Part shown: positions 26,231-34,336 of the stretch, piece after piece
How the letters are laid out: each line of letters opens with the position of its first letter
How positions within the stretch are numbered: the first letter of the stretch is position 1
The notes under the pieces: generated by a model
What the model was told of the DNA's origin: nothing
Database searches by the model: none
What the model saw: the letters and a program-made list of their open reading frames with translations, nothing else
Translations under genes and position numbers: made by a program
Assembly: GCA_030064955.1 (NCBI GenBank)
Contig: JASJDW010000010.1
Location: forward strand, 1-35,415
Length of the DNA: 35,415 nucleotides
Direction: 5' to 3'
DNA from: Crocosphaera sp.
Lineage (GTDB): Bacteria; Cyanobacteriota; Cyanobacteriia; Cyanobacteriales; Microcystaceae

Positions 26231-26268
26231 GCAAAAAAAGGGAAGGTATTTGTCATATATCTTCCCTT
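26231..26268 (-). terminator. Rho-independent terminator of flv3
   Basis: On the minus strand a 12-bp stem (AAGGGAAG.TAT arms at 26238-26249 and 26257-26268, one G-T pair, seven-base loop) is followed by seven T residues (26233-26239 as A on the plus strand). It lies about 50 bases past the flv3 stop and may also serve convergent desB from the other side. Confidence 0.9.
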
Positions 26269-26320
26269 AACTATTTCTAAGAGATATTTCTAAAGAAACG
26301 AATCAACGGTAAGAATCAGG

Positions 26321-28048
26321 TTAATAATAATTACCCACTTTTCGGTGATGAATAGCAGTTAAACCATCGGGGTTTGAAACTCGTCCATTGGTGACTTTGC
26401 TGTAAACAATCCAATGATCGCTACATTCCATACGACTGACAACTTCGCATTCTAAATAGGCTAAAGCATCCACTAAAATCGGTGATCCATTTTTAGCGGT
26501 TTGTACTTCAATTCCTTCAAAGCGATCAGCCCCAGGAGGAAATCGTTTGAGAAAATGCTTCATTAAGGGTTGATATTTTCCTTCTTCAAGGATGTTTAAA
26601 ACGAAGCTATCACCCACCTGCATTAACGACTCGATCGCTCGATCTTTTGCCACTGCAACGGTAAACCCTGGGGGTTCAAAACTCGCTTGTGTCACCCAAG
26701 AGGCTAACATCGCCCCGTTGAGTTCTCCTTTCTCGGCGGTTAGAATATATAAACCGCTACTAATGCGACCAATGGCTTTATCTAAGTCGCTATCCAAGGA
26801 CTTCCGTTGCTTCACCTTGCGATCTTGGGTTAACGCTTGGCCTAAGTCCGTTCCGGCTTCTTCACAGAGTTGATAAATGGCTTCACTGGGGGTATCTTTA
26901 ACCCGAATGGAGTTGAAACCTTTACTTAACCCTGCTTCTCGAAACTTGGTTAATAAGGGGTCAATAGGTTCGTCGTTTCCGCCATAAGATTCAAACATAC
27001 CTACATATTGCTTACCCTTAGCAGCAGCAATAATGGTTCCGATGTTACTGGTGGTTTCGTTGCTATGAGTACCTTCTAGGGGAGGCATCCCAATGACTAA
27101 ACCGGCAGATCGACTGACGATCTCGTGGACATCTTGGGTGTCAGCAGATTTTAGATCTACCATTTCTACTGCTACACCAGTTTTATTAATCCCTTTAGCA
27201 ATGGCTTGGGAAAGGCGATCGCTATATCCGTAGTCAGACACATAAAACACAGCAACGGTTTTATCGGCTTTGCTTTGTTCTTCGCTCCAAGTGCGATAAC
27301 GTTCTACTAACTCATGGAGATTATAGCGCAACAAAGGGCCATGACCATTGGCAACTGTAGAGATATTGCCTAACTTGTCCATCCGTTTCATAGCAGAAAG
27401 AACTGATCGCGCATTAGGACCCATCAAACATTCATAATAGAAGTGATAGTCTGGGGCAATCTCATCTAAATGTTCATCGTAGAGAAGATCCGAACAATAG
27501 TGCATCCCAAAAACATCACAGGTAAACAGGGTTTCTGTCCCTTTGTCGTAGGTTAGGATAGTATCTGGCCAATGTAAATTAGGCGCGCTAACAAATTCTA
27601 AAACATGACCTTTCCCTAAGTCCAAAGATTCCCCACTTTTGACTAAAATGCGTTCAAAAGGTTGATGGATAAAGTCTTCTAAGAAATTAATCGCAACTTT
27701 AGATCCCACTACTGTTGCTTGGGGAGCTAATTCTAAGATATCTTTAACTAAACCACTATGATCGGGTTCAGTGTGACTAATAACCAAATAATCGATGGTT
27801 TTGGGGTCGATGAGTCCGGTTAGCGTATCTATGTATAGCTGACGAAACTTAGCATGGGAAGTATCGACTAAAGCAACTTTATCACCCCGAATGATATAGG
27901 AGTTGTAGGTAGTTCCATTTTGCAAGCCAAACTCAATATCAAAGCGATCGCGATCCCAGTCTAGCGATCGTATGGTGGTGGTATCTTCAGCAATATCGGC
28001 AGTCTGTATGGTTAAACGGTTTTCTGTTTTGATGGGAGTTGCAACCAT
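26321..28048 (-). CDS. flv3: Flavodiiron protein Flv3
   Basis: 575 residues in the cyanobacterial class C layout: a metallo-beta-lactamase-like di-iron domain (about 30-265), a flavodoxin domain (about 266-410) and a flavin reductase domain (about 425-575, with ASWVTQASFEPPGFTVAVAKD). All metal ligands are conserved: His92, Glu94, Asp96, His97 (HTEPDH), His159, Asp178 and His236. A full ligand set is the rule for Flv3/Flv4 and not for Flv1/Flv2, and the overall sequence is clearly Flv3-like. Flv3, with Flv1, reduces O2 to water with electrons from the photosystem I acceptor side and protects it in fluctuating light. No flv1 is nearby, as is common. GGAGAGGG lies just before the ATG, and a terminator follows. 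Confidence 0.95.
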   Translation of the reverse strand: MVATPIKTENRLTIQTADIAEDTTTIRSLDWDRDRFDIEFGLQNGTTYNSYIIRGDKVALVDTSHAKFRQLYIDTLTGLIDPKTIDYLVISHTEPDHSGLVKDILELAPQATVVGSKVAINFLEDFIHQPFERILVKSGESLDLGKGHVLEFVSAPNLHWPDTILTYDKGTETLFTCDVFGMHYCSDLLYDEHLDEIAPDYHFYYECLMGPNARSVLSAMKRMDKLGNISTVANGHGPLLRYNLHELVERYRTWSEEQSKADKTVAVFYVSDYGYSDRLSQAIAKGINKTGVAVEMVDLKSADTQDVHEIVSRSAGLVIGMPPLEGTHSNETTSNIGTIIAAAKGKQYVGMFESYGGNDEPIDPLLTKFREAGLSKGFNSIRVKDTPSEAIYQLCEEAGTDLGQALTQDRKVKQRKSLDSDLDKAIGRISSGLYILTAEKGELNGAMLASWVTQASFEPPGFTVAVAKDRAIESLMQVGDSFVLNILEEGKYQPLMKHFLKRFPPGADRFEGIEVQTAKNGSPILVDALAYLECEVVSRMECSDHWIVYSKVTNGRVSNPDGLTAIHHRKVGNYY

Positions 28049-28168
28049 ATCCCTCTCCGTATAATATTTTTATTTTTTTTTATATTGTGACACGCTTCTT
28101 GAATAATGTGACTTTAAGTTGCTTATGGAATAGGTAAGATTGTTTTAATCAGTTATCAACAAAATGGT

Positions 28169-28519
28169 TTAATTGGTCATACTAAGAATAACACTAACCA
28201 AAATAGCCACAGCAGCAGTTACTAATACGCCTAATGAGACGTTTAATTGTTGTTTATTGGCATCTTGATAGGCTTTAATTTCATTCCTAATCGCATTAAT
28301 TTGGGCATCGGATGTTTTTTGAGTTTGTTCAATAGATTGTTGCATCTGCGCTATTTTTTCATTAGAAGATTGCTGCATTTGCAACATTGATTGCTGCATC
28401 TGCGCTATTTTTTCATCAGATACCTGCTTGTATAAATCTAACTTTTCTGCTAGAAACTGATCATTTCTTTCAAGAATTTCTAATTTATCAATAATGGTTT
28501 GAAACTCTCTCTCTGTCAT
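28169..28519 (-). CDS. Small coiled-coil protein with C-terminal membrane anchor, paralogue A
   Basis: 116 residues. Starting from MTEREFQTIIDK, a long amphipathic helix is followed by a Gln/Met-rich repeated segment (EKIAQMQQS occurs twice) of about 36 residues absent from its neighbour, then an EIKAYQDANKQQ helix and a C-terminal hydrophobic segment (LNVSLGVLVTAAVAILVSVILS) that should span the membrane. The last 37 residues are identical to the next gene's despite 14 base differences. No family name is recognised; tail-anchored coiled-coil proteins of this shape are common and of unknown role. It lies upstream of flv3 on the same strand with a 120-base gap, so a functional link is possible but unproven. 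Confidence 0.8.
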   Translation of the reverse strand: MTEREFQTIIDKLEILERNDQFLAEKLDLYKQVSDEKIAQMQQSMLQMQQSSNEKIAQMQQSIEQTQKTSDAQINAIRNEIKAYQDANKQQLNVSLGVLVTAAVAILVSVILSMTN

Positions 28520-28568
28520 GCGCTTACTTTCTTCCTAACTCATTTATTTCTATTTTACTAGAAATTAT

Positions 28569-28811
28569 TTAATTGGTCATACTGAGAATAACGCTAACTA
28601 AAATCGCCACAGCCGCCGTTACTAATACACCGAGTGAAACGTTTAATTGTTGTTTATTAGCGTCTTGGTAAGCTTTAATTTCAAATCTAATTGCATTAAT
28701 TTGGTCATCAGAAACTTTTTTATACAATTCTAATTTTTCGCTTAATATCTGATAACTTTTGTCTAGACTATCAAACTTATCAATAATGGTTTGAAACTCT
28801 CTTTCTGTCAT
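28569..28811 (-). CDS. Small coiled-coil protein with C-terminal membrane anchor, paralogue B
   Basis: 80 residues, the shorter paralogue of the gene at 28169. It shares MTEREFQTIIDK at the start and the identical 37-residue end including the membrane segment, but lacks the Gln/Met-rich insertion. The two are tandem on the same strand, separated by 49 bases. Conservation at synonymous-only level indicates that both are translated and that the tail is under constraint. They could form homo- or hetero-oligomers through the coiled coil, but the function is unknown. Confidence 0.8.
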   Translation of the reverse strand: MTEREFQTIIDKFDSLDKSYQILSEKLELYKKVSDDQINAIRFEIKAYQDANKQQLNVSLGVLVTAAVAILVSVILSMTN

Positions 28812-28978
28812 TTACCGAATCTCCAGATCACTCAACTACTTCTATTCTATCATTTTGCTCAATCTTTCTGTGATTAAGCTTAATTTAATAGGTCATCCTT
28901 AATAAGACTCTGCTAAAATCTTTGTCAAAGTCAAAAAAATCAGTTAAAATCTGTTTAAAATTCTAAGACTATAGGGTT

Positions 28979-30790
28979 ATGAGCGATATTGTTCTTGATG
29001 TATCTAATCTCCGTATTGAATTCCCGTTACAAGGAAAACCCAATAAGGTAGCAGTAGATAATGTTGATTTTCAACTTAAAAAAGGGGAAATTTTGGGAAT
29101 TGTCGGAGAGTCAGGATCAGGAAAGTCTGTGACTTCTTTAGCAATTATGGGGTTAATTCAAAATCCTGGTAAAATTGCTCAAGAAAGTAGCATTAAATAT
29201 TATCAATCCTCACAAAATAATATTGAATTAACTCAGTTACAATCTTCAGAATGGACAAAATATCGTGGTCAAGAAATTGCCATGATTTTTCAAGAACCTA
29301 TGAGTGCTTTTAACCCTGTTTATACCATAGGATATCAATTAACTGAAGCCATTAAACTACATCAGAATGTCACTCAAGAAGAAGCGAATCAAGAAGCAAT
29401 TAAATTATTGAAAAATGTAAGGGTTTTAAAGCAAACTTGCCCCAATAAACAAGCAAATACCTATTTAAAACGTTATCCCCATGAACTGTCTGGAGGACAA
29501 TTACAACGGGTGATGATTGCCATGGCCATCTCTTGTCAACCCACTATTTTAATTGCTGATGAACCCACAACTGCCTTAGATGTAACGGTTCAAAAAGGAA
29601 TTTTAGAGTTATTAAGAGGTCTTTGTAAAGATAATAATATTGCGATGATTTTTATTTCCCATGACTTGGGAGTTATTAACGAAGTAGCTGATAATATATT
29701 AGTGATGCGTAACGGTAAAGTAATCGAACAAGGAGAAAAAAAACAAATTTTACGTCATCCTCAAGATGGTTATACCAAAGGATTATTAGCTTGTCGTCCT
29801 CCCCTCCATATTAAAGTCGATAAATTACCCACGGTTGCTGATTTTTTGGAAGAGAAAAAAGACCATGAATTATCAAGAAAAAGTGATTTAATTTATCAAA
29901 TTATTCCCTCTGACGAAATTAAAGCTAGAACCCAAGAAGCAGAAGGTAAAAGAGTTTTATTATCGGTGGAAAAGTTAGGGGTTGAGTTTGGTAAATCAGG
30001 TTTTTTAGGATTAACTGCTAATAAATTTAAAGCAGTTAATAATATTAGCTTCGAGGTTTATGCAGGGGAAACATTAGGATTAGTTGGAGAATCTGGATGT
30101 GGAAAATCAACCTTAGCAAGAACAATCCTTAGACTAATTCCCGCAGCAAACGGTATCGTTTCCTTCGACACATACGAAATTTCTAAGAAATCTATGAGTA
30201 ACAAATGGTTACGAAACCTTAGAAAAAATATGCAAATTGTTTTCCAAAATCCCTACAATTCCCTCAACCCAAGATTAACAGTGGGACAAGCGATCGCTGA
30301 ACCGATGATTATTCATAATACCCAACCTAATAATAGTAAAAGGCGAGAAATTGTAGAAGCCTTATTAACCTTAGTTGGATTAGAGCCACAGATTAGTTAT
30401 GATCGCTATCCTCACGAATTTTCTGGAGGACAAAGACAAAGAGTTTGTATTGCTCGCGCCTTAGCTTTAAATCCCCGTTTTTTGATTTGTGATGAGTCAG
30501 TTTCTGCTTTAGATGTATCTGTACAAGCACAAGTTTTAAACCTATTAAAAGACTTACAGAAAAAGTTAAAATTAACCTGTATTTTTATTTCCCATGATTT
30601 AAGTGTAGTGAGATTTATGAGCGATCGCATTATGGTAATGAATCAAGGAGAAATTGTTGAAATAGGCGATGCAGATGAAATTATTAATAATCCTAAAGAA
30701 GAATATACTAAAAATCTCCTCAATTCGATTCCTGAATTTCCTGAAAACCTAAGATGGACATCTGACGAGACAGTTATTAGGGATCACTAA
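28979..30790 (+). CDS. Double-ATPase ABC transporter protein, peptide/nickel type (YejF/GsiA-like)
   Basis: 603 residues holding two complete ABC ATPase domains, each with the oligopeptide-type C-terminal extension. Domain 1: Walker A GESGSGKS (43-50), LSGGQ (170-174), Walker B LIADEPTTALD. Domain 2: Walker A GESGCGKS (370-377), FSGGQ (481-485), Walker B LICDESVSALD. This is a fusion of the DppD- and DppF-type subunits, as in E. coli YejF and GsiA, and should power uptake of peptides or related small substrates. No permease or binding protein gene is adjacent, so the transporter's other parts lie elsewhere. All ATPase motifs are intact. An AT-rich spacer with several AAAATC repeats precedes the start. 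Confidence 0.93.
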   Translation: MSDIVLDVSNLRIEFPLQGKPNKVAVDNVDFQLKKGEILGIVGESGSGKSVTSLAIMGLIQNPGKIAQESSIKYYQSSQNNIELTQLQSSEWTKYRGQEIAMIFQEPMSAFNPVYTIGYQLTEAIKLHQNVTQEEANQEAIKLLKNVRVLKQTCPNKQANTYLKRYPHELSGGQLQRVMIAMAISCQPTILIADEPTTALDVTVQKGILELLRGLCKDNNIAMIFISHDLGVINEVADNILVMRNGKVIEQGEKKQILRHPQDGYTKGLLACRPPLHIKVDKLPTVADFLEEKKDHELSRKSDLIYQIIPSDEIKARTQEAEGKRVLLSVEKLGVEFGKSGFLGLTANKFKAVNNISFEVYAGETLGLVGESGCGKSTLARTILRLIPAANGIVSFDTYEISKKSMSNKWLRNLRKNMQIVFQNPYNSLNPRLTVGQAIAEPMIIHNTQPNNSKRREIVEALLTLVGLEPQISYDRYPHEFSGGQRQRVCIARALALNPRFLICDESVSALDVSVQAQVLNLLKDLQKKLKLTCIFISHDLSVVRFMSDRIMVMNQGEIVEIGDADEIINNPKEEYTKNLLNSIPEFPENLRWTSDETVIRDH

Positions 30791-30810
30791 ATAGGAAGAT
30801 ACGGGAGATA

Positions 30811-30915
30811 GGGGAGCAGAGTAAGCAGAGGGATCAGAGGGAGAGTATTCTGACTTCCCACACTCCCCACACTTCCCACACTCCCCACACTCCCCACACT
30901 CCCCACACTCTCCCT
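30811..30915. repeat. Low-complexity repeat with 9-bp array (ACTCCCCAC)
   Basis: A purine-rich segment (about 30811-30850) passes into seven tandem 9-mers at 30853-30915, four of them exactly ACTCCCCAC and the others ACTTCCCAC or ending ACTCTCCCT. The junction (CAGAGGGAGA, then TGACTTCCCACACTCCCC) is also present, inverted, at the left edge of the tract at 11974. The spacer between the ABC gene and psb27 otherwise shows nothing. Confidence 0.85.
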
Positions 30916-31026
30916 TCTAGAAGATTTCATTCTAAAACCGACGTACTTTTATTAAGGCTTCACTGAGTTACCCCTTCTAGGATAGGATAGGGAAAATCTA
31001 GAATTATGTAATTGTATTAACAACTT

Positions 31027-31431
31027 ATGTTTTTCAAATCTGCATTATCTCGTGTTCTAGCCTTAGTTTTAGTGGCTGTCGTCGCTTTAACAGGGTGTGG
31101 TAATAATTCCACTGGACTCTCTGGCAATTATAGCCAGGATACCCTAAAAGTGATCGAAACCTTAACCACTGCTATTGATCTACCTAATGACGCTGATAAC
31201 AAACAAGAAATTCAGTCTTTAGCCAAAGAACAAATTAATGATTATATTTCTCGGTATCGACGCAACGATAAATCGGGGGGACTTCGTTCTTTTACCACCA
31301 TGCAAACAGCGTTAAATGCCCTTGCTGGTTACTATACTTCTTATGGTAGTCGTCCTATTCCCGAAAAGTTGAAGAAACGCTTAAAACAAGAATTTAAGCA
31401 AGCAGAAATCGCCATTAACCGAGGCATTTAG
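31027..31431 (+). CDS. psb27: Photosystem II assembly lipoprotein Psb27
   Basis: 134 residues. An n-region and hydrophobic stretch are followed by the lipobox LTGC, so the mature protein is lipid-anchored at Cys24 on the lumenal side of the thylakoid membrane. The rest is the four-helix Psb27 domain with NYSQDTLKVIETL, SLAKEQINDYISRYRR and a TMQTALNALAGYYTSYG segment. Psb27 binds CP43 in immature photosystem II and helps manganese-cluster assembly and repair. Length and motifs are typical. A small hairpin followed by T residues ends the gene. Confidence 0.95.
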   Translation: MFFKSALSRVLALVLVAVVALTGCGNNSTGLSGNYSQDTLKVIETLTTAIDLPNDADNKQEIQSLAKEQINDYISRYRRNDKSGGLRSFTTMQTALNALAGYYTSYGSRPIPEKLKKRLKQEFKQAEIAINRGI

Positions 31432-31435
31432 TTAA

Positions 31436-31463
31436 ACCCCGTCGTTAACCACGGGTACTTTTT
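31436..31463 (+). terminator. Probable psb27 terminator
   Basis: ACCCCGT and ACGGGT form a six-pair stem with one bulged C around an eight-base loop, followed by TACTTTTT. It begins a few bases after the psb27 stop. Confidence 0.5.
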
Positions 31464-31524
31464 GCTTATAATATTCCAAGGTTTGATCGTTCAAGCCTTT
31501 TTTTATTACTCTTTCACAAAAGCT

Positions 31525-32613
31525 ATGGTTTCTAAATTTACTCTTTCTTTAATCACAACTTTTATATTAGGCAGTAGCATTAATCCTGTTTTTGCTTCTC
31601 CTGATTTCCCTATACTTGTGTCACAAAATTCTAATAAGGAACAATTAGATGAATTATTACGCCAAGGTAGAGATTATGTAGATAAAGGAAATTATCAACA
31701 GGCGATCGCTGCTTATAAACAAGCAGCAAGTTTAGACAATGATAACGCAAAAATCTTTTCAGGAATCGCTTATTTACACAGTCAACAGGGCAACTATCAA
31801 GCTGCCGTAAAATTTTATCAAAAAGCTCTTTCTATTGATTCGAGTAACCCTAATTTTTATTACGCTTTAGGGGATAGTTTAGCTAATGTTGGGGATAATA
31901 ATAATGCAGCTTCTGCTTACTATTATGCGATTCAATTGAATCCCCAATTTATTAAAAGTTATATTGGTTTAGGGGTGGTATTACTTCGTCAAGAAGATTA
32001 TGAAGGGGCAGCAGAAGCCTATAAACGAGTGATTGCCCTTGATCCGAATAATCCTGAAGCGTTTTCCATTATGGGATCGTCTTTATTACAACAAAAACGA
32101 CTGGATCAAGCCGTTCAATATTTGGGAAATGCTGTTCAACGCTTTCCTCGTGATGTAGATTTACGCTTATTATTCGCGACAGCTTATTTACAACAAAATC
32201 AACTAGAATTAGGAAAAGAACAGTTAGAAGCTGCCAAAAGAATTGATCCTAGAAATACTAAGATTCAGTTAAAAATTGCACGCATTTTTGAGGTTCAAGA
32301 TAATCTGGATGAAGCTTTAAAGATTTATCGACGCATCTCTTACCTAAATCGCAAATCCGCCGAAGCTTATGCGGGGGTTGGCAGAATTCAATTAGCTCAA
32401 AAAGATTATTTAGGTGCAATTATTACTTACAAAGATTTAATCGAAATTATTCCCCAAAACCCTGAACCTTACTATTATTTAGGGTTTGCTTTTAAAGAAA
32501 GAGATAGAAATGGAGAGGCTAAAAAAGCACTAGAATACGCTAAAAAACTGTATCAAGAATACGAGAATACAGAAGGCATAAAAAAGGTAGATGAATTATT
32601 AAAACAACTCTAA
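31525..32613 (+). CDS. Secreted or periplasmic tetratricopeptide-repeat protein
   Basis: About 362 residues from the ATG at 31525. The open frame extends to a TTG at 31462, but the ATG gives a proper signal peptide (FTLSLITTFILG hydrophobic core, likely cut after PVFA), and the extra 21 residues would overlap the psb27 terminator. After the signal, roughly nine 34-residue TPR units fill the protein (for example GNYQQAIAAYKQAASLDNDN and EDYEGAAEAYKRVIALDPNN). TPR arrays are protein-binding scaffolds; there is no catalytic domain. Its place right after psb27 hints at a role in membrane-protein or photosystem assembly, but this is weak. Confidence 0.85.
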   Translation: MVSKFTLSLITTFILGSSINPVFASPDFPILVSQNSNKEQLDELLRQGRDYVDKGNYQQAIAAYKQAASLDNDNAKIFSGIAYLHSQQGNYQAAVKFYQKALSIDSSNPNFYYALGDSLANVGDNNNAASAYYYAIQLNPQFIKSYIGLGVVLLRQEDYEGAAEAYKRVIALDPNNPEAFSIMGSSLLQQKRLDQAVQYLGNAVQRFPRDVDLRLLFATAYLQQNQLELGKEQLEAAKRIDPRNTKIQLKIARIFEVQDNLDEALKIYRRISYLNRKSAEAYAGVGRIQLAQKDYLGAIITYKDLIEIIPQNPEPYYYLGFAFKERDRNGEAKKALEYAKKLYQEYENTEGIKKVDELLKQL

Positions 32614-32696
32614 CGACAACAGGTATAATTAGAGATAGCTGTAAGCAGAATGAATAATTGTCTTAAATAGTAAATAATCAACTAGGAGTTATTATC

Positions 32697-33281
32697 ATGG
32701 TTAAAACCCTCTCTACCATGTTACCCTTGGGTACAAAAGCACCAGATTTCTCTTTAGAAGATGTGGTATCAGGTGAGAAAATTTCTCTCAATACGTTTAC
32801 TGAGAAAAAAGCGTTATTAGTGATGTTTATTTGTGTTCACTGCCCTTTTGTAAAACATCTTCAAACCGCTATAGCCGCATTAGGAAAAGAATATGTAGAT
32901 AAAGGTTTAGGTATTATAGCCATTAGTGCCAATGATATTACCACACACCCAGATGATGCTCCTAACAAGATGAAAGAAATGGCAGAAACCCTAGGGTTTA
33001 ATTTTCCTTTTTGTTACGATGAAACTCAAGAGGTAGCTAAAGCTTATACTGCTGCCTGTACTCCCGATTTTTTCTTATTCAATAGTGAGAATACCTTAGT
33101 TTATCGCGGACAATTTGATGATAGTCGCCCTGGAAATGATGTTCCTGTGACTGGAAAAGATTTAAAAGCAGCTATAGAAGAAGTGTTACTGGATAGAGAA
33201 GTTGATACTCAACAAAAACCCAGTATTGGCTGTAATATTAAATGGAAAGCTGGTAATGAACCGCCTTATTTTGGTGTGTGA
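32697..33281 (+). CDS. Thioredoxin-fold redox protein (AhpC/TSA-like)
   Basis: 194 residues with the thioredoxin/peroxiredoxin-like fold: LPLGTKAPDFSLEDV at the start, a Cys46-Val-His-Cys49-Pro-Phe-Val active-site motif after strand LLVMFI, and a cis-proline motif CTPDFFLF. The CxHC pair and the C-terminal SIGCNIKW cysteine suggest thiol redox exchange; this is the widespread 'thioredoxin family protein' group whose substrates are not known. No signal peptide is visible, so it is likely cytoplasmic. AGGAG lies 9 bases before the ATG. Its stop codon overlaps the start of the next gene (GTGA), so the two should be translationally coupled. Confidence 0.9.
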   Translation: MVKTLSTMLPLGTKAPDFSLEDVVSGEKISLNTFTEKKALLVMFICVHCPFVKHLQTAIAALGKEYVDKGLGIIAISANDITTHPDDAPNKMKEMAETLGFNFPFCYDETQEVAKAYTAACTPDFFLFNSENTLVYRGQFDDSRPGNDVPVTGKDLKAAIEEVLLDREVDTQQKPSIGCNIKWKAGNEPPYFGV

Positions 33282-34090
33282 TTGTAACAACTTGGGAGAA
33301 TGAGCCATTGGGTGGCGCAATTGAACTGGATTTGTTAGATTTAGGATGGTCTTTAGGTATAATGGCCATTGCTGTCGTTTTGTCCAACTGGCAAAAGTTA
33401 AGTTTAGAAGGACAACTCCTATTAGCTACAGGGCGATCGCTTCTTCAACTTTTAGCAGTGGGTTATGTGATTGCTGCTATCTTTGAATTAAACCATCCTA
33501 TTCCTGTTTTGCTGATTTTAGGTGTGATGTTAACCATTGCTACCCAAGTCACCCGTAACCGCATTCCTCACAAGGGTAAGGGGTTTTTTCCTATGATATG
33601 GGGATCGTTATTGGTGAGTAGCGGGTTAACCCTGAGTTATGCCCTCAGTTTAATTATCCAACCGCAAACTTGGTATTCTCCCCAGTATTTAATTCCATTA
33701 GCGGGCATGATCCTGGGAAATGCTATGAATAGTGCTTCTTTATCAGGAGAACGTCTCATTAACGCTATTTCTCATAACCAGCTTGAGGTAGAAACCTATT
33801 TATGTTTAGGGGCAACTCCCATTGAAGCGATCGCTCATTATCGCAAAGAAGCCATCCGCATCAGTTTAATTCCTACTTTAAATCAAATGATGGTAGTGGG
33901 AATGGTTAGTTTACCTGGAATGTTTACCGGACAAGTATTAGGGGGAAGCGATCCTTTAAATGCTGCTTCTTATCAAATTTTAATTTTATTTATGATTATG
34001 CTGACTAATATCTTAACCGCAATTTTAGTTACAGAAGGGGTTTATCGTCGCTGTTTTAATGAACAAGCACAGTTAATAATTAATAATTAA
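33278..34090 (+). CDS. FetB-like (UPF0014) ABC permease
   Basis: 270 residues with about seven hydrophobic segments. The UPF0014/FetB signature is clear: GRSLLQLLAVGYVI, MILGNAMNSASLSGERL and GMVSLPGMFTGQVLGGSDPL. In E. coli FetB pairs with the ATPase FetA to export iron and relieve oxidative stress. A GTG start at 33278 overlaps the stop of the thioredoxin-fold gene by four bases (GTGA), a typical coupling overlap. No FetA-like ATPase is adjacent, so the partner must lie elsewhere. The last residues (LIINN) are encoded by a TTAATAA heptamer array that also contains the stop codon. Confidence 0.88.
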   Translation: MIVTTWENEPLGGAIELDLLDLGWSLGIMAIAVVLSNWQKLSLEGQLLLATGRSLLQLLAVGYVIAAIFELNHPIPVLLILGVMLTIATQVTRNRIPHKGKGFFPMIWGSLLVSSGLTLSYALSLIIQPQTWYSPQYLIPLAGMILGNAMNSASLSGERLINAISHNQLEVETYLCLGATPIEAIAHYRKEAIRISLIPTLNQMMVVGMVSLPGMFTGQVLGGSDPLNAASYQILILFMIMLTNILTAILVTEGVYRRCFNEQAQLIINN

Positions 34091-34100
34091 TAATTAATAA
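34073..34100. repeat. Heptamer array (TTAATAA)4 across the permease stop codon
   Basis: Four exact TTAATAA copies at 34073-34100, covering the last codons and stop (34088-34090) of the FetB-like gene. The unit is not a multiple of three, so copy-number change would alter the protein end. Confidence 0.85.
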
Positions 34101-34195
34101 TTGATTTGGCGAACTGAAGAAGTTAGAATTTAGAAGAATAAAGCTTAAATTATTCTAAGTAATTAGTCTTCTATAACCAGATAAGTTATATTATC

Positions 34196-34315
34196 TATAG
34201 CATTTCATGGACTCATGAGGTAAACTTAACATTCAACTTCTGAACTCCTGACTCGGAGACTTCTTACTTCTAAAAATAGAAGAGTTTGTACCTCAAAAGT
34301 ACGGGAACTGCTATA
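34196..34315. mobile_element. MITE-like inverted-repeat element upstream of hpnB
   Basis: The 27-bp arms 34196-34222 and 34289-34315 match as inverted repeats at 21 positions, beginning TATAGCATTTC on the left and ending GAACTGCTATA on the right, with the shared inner block TGAGGTA. The 120-base element has no gene. It ends 21 bases before the hpnB ATG, so it may supply or disturb the hpnB leader or promoter. Confidence 0.65.
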
Positions 34316-34336
34316 AAACAGTGAGAGAGTGGAATC

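Noticed and set aside
28169-28811. Toxin-antitoxin pair
   Set aside because: The two small proteins are paralogues with the same membrane tail, and neither resembles a toxin or antitoxin fold.
31462-31524. TTG start for the TPR gene
   Set aside because: It would overlap the psb27 terminator and bury the signal peptide that begins at the ATG at 31525.
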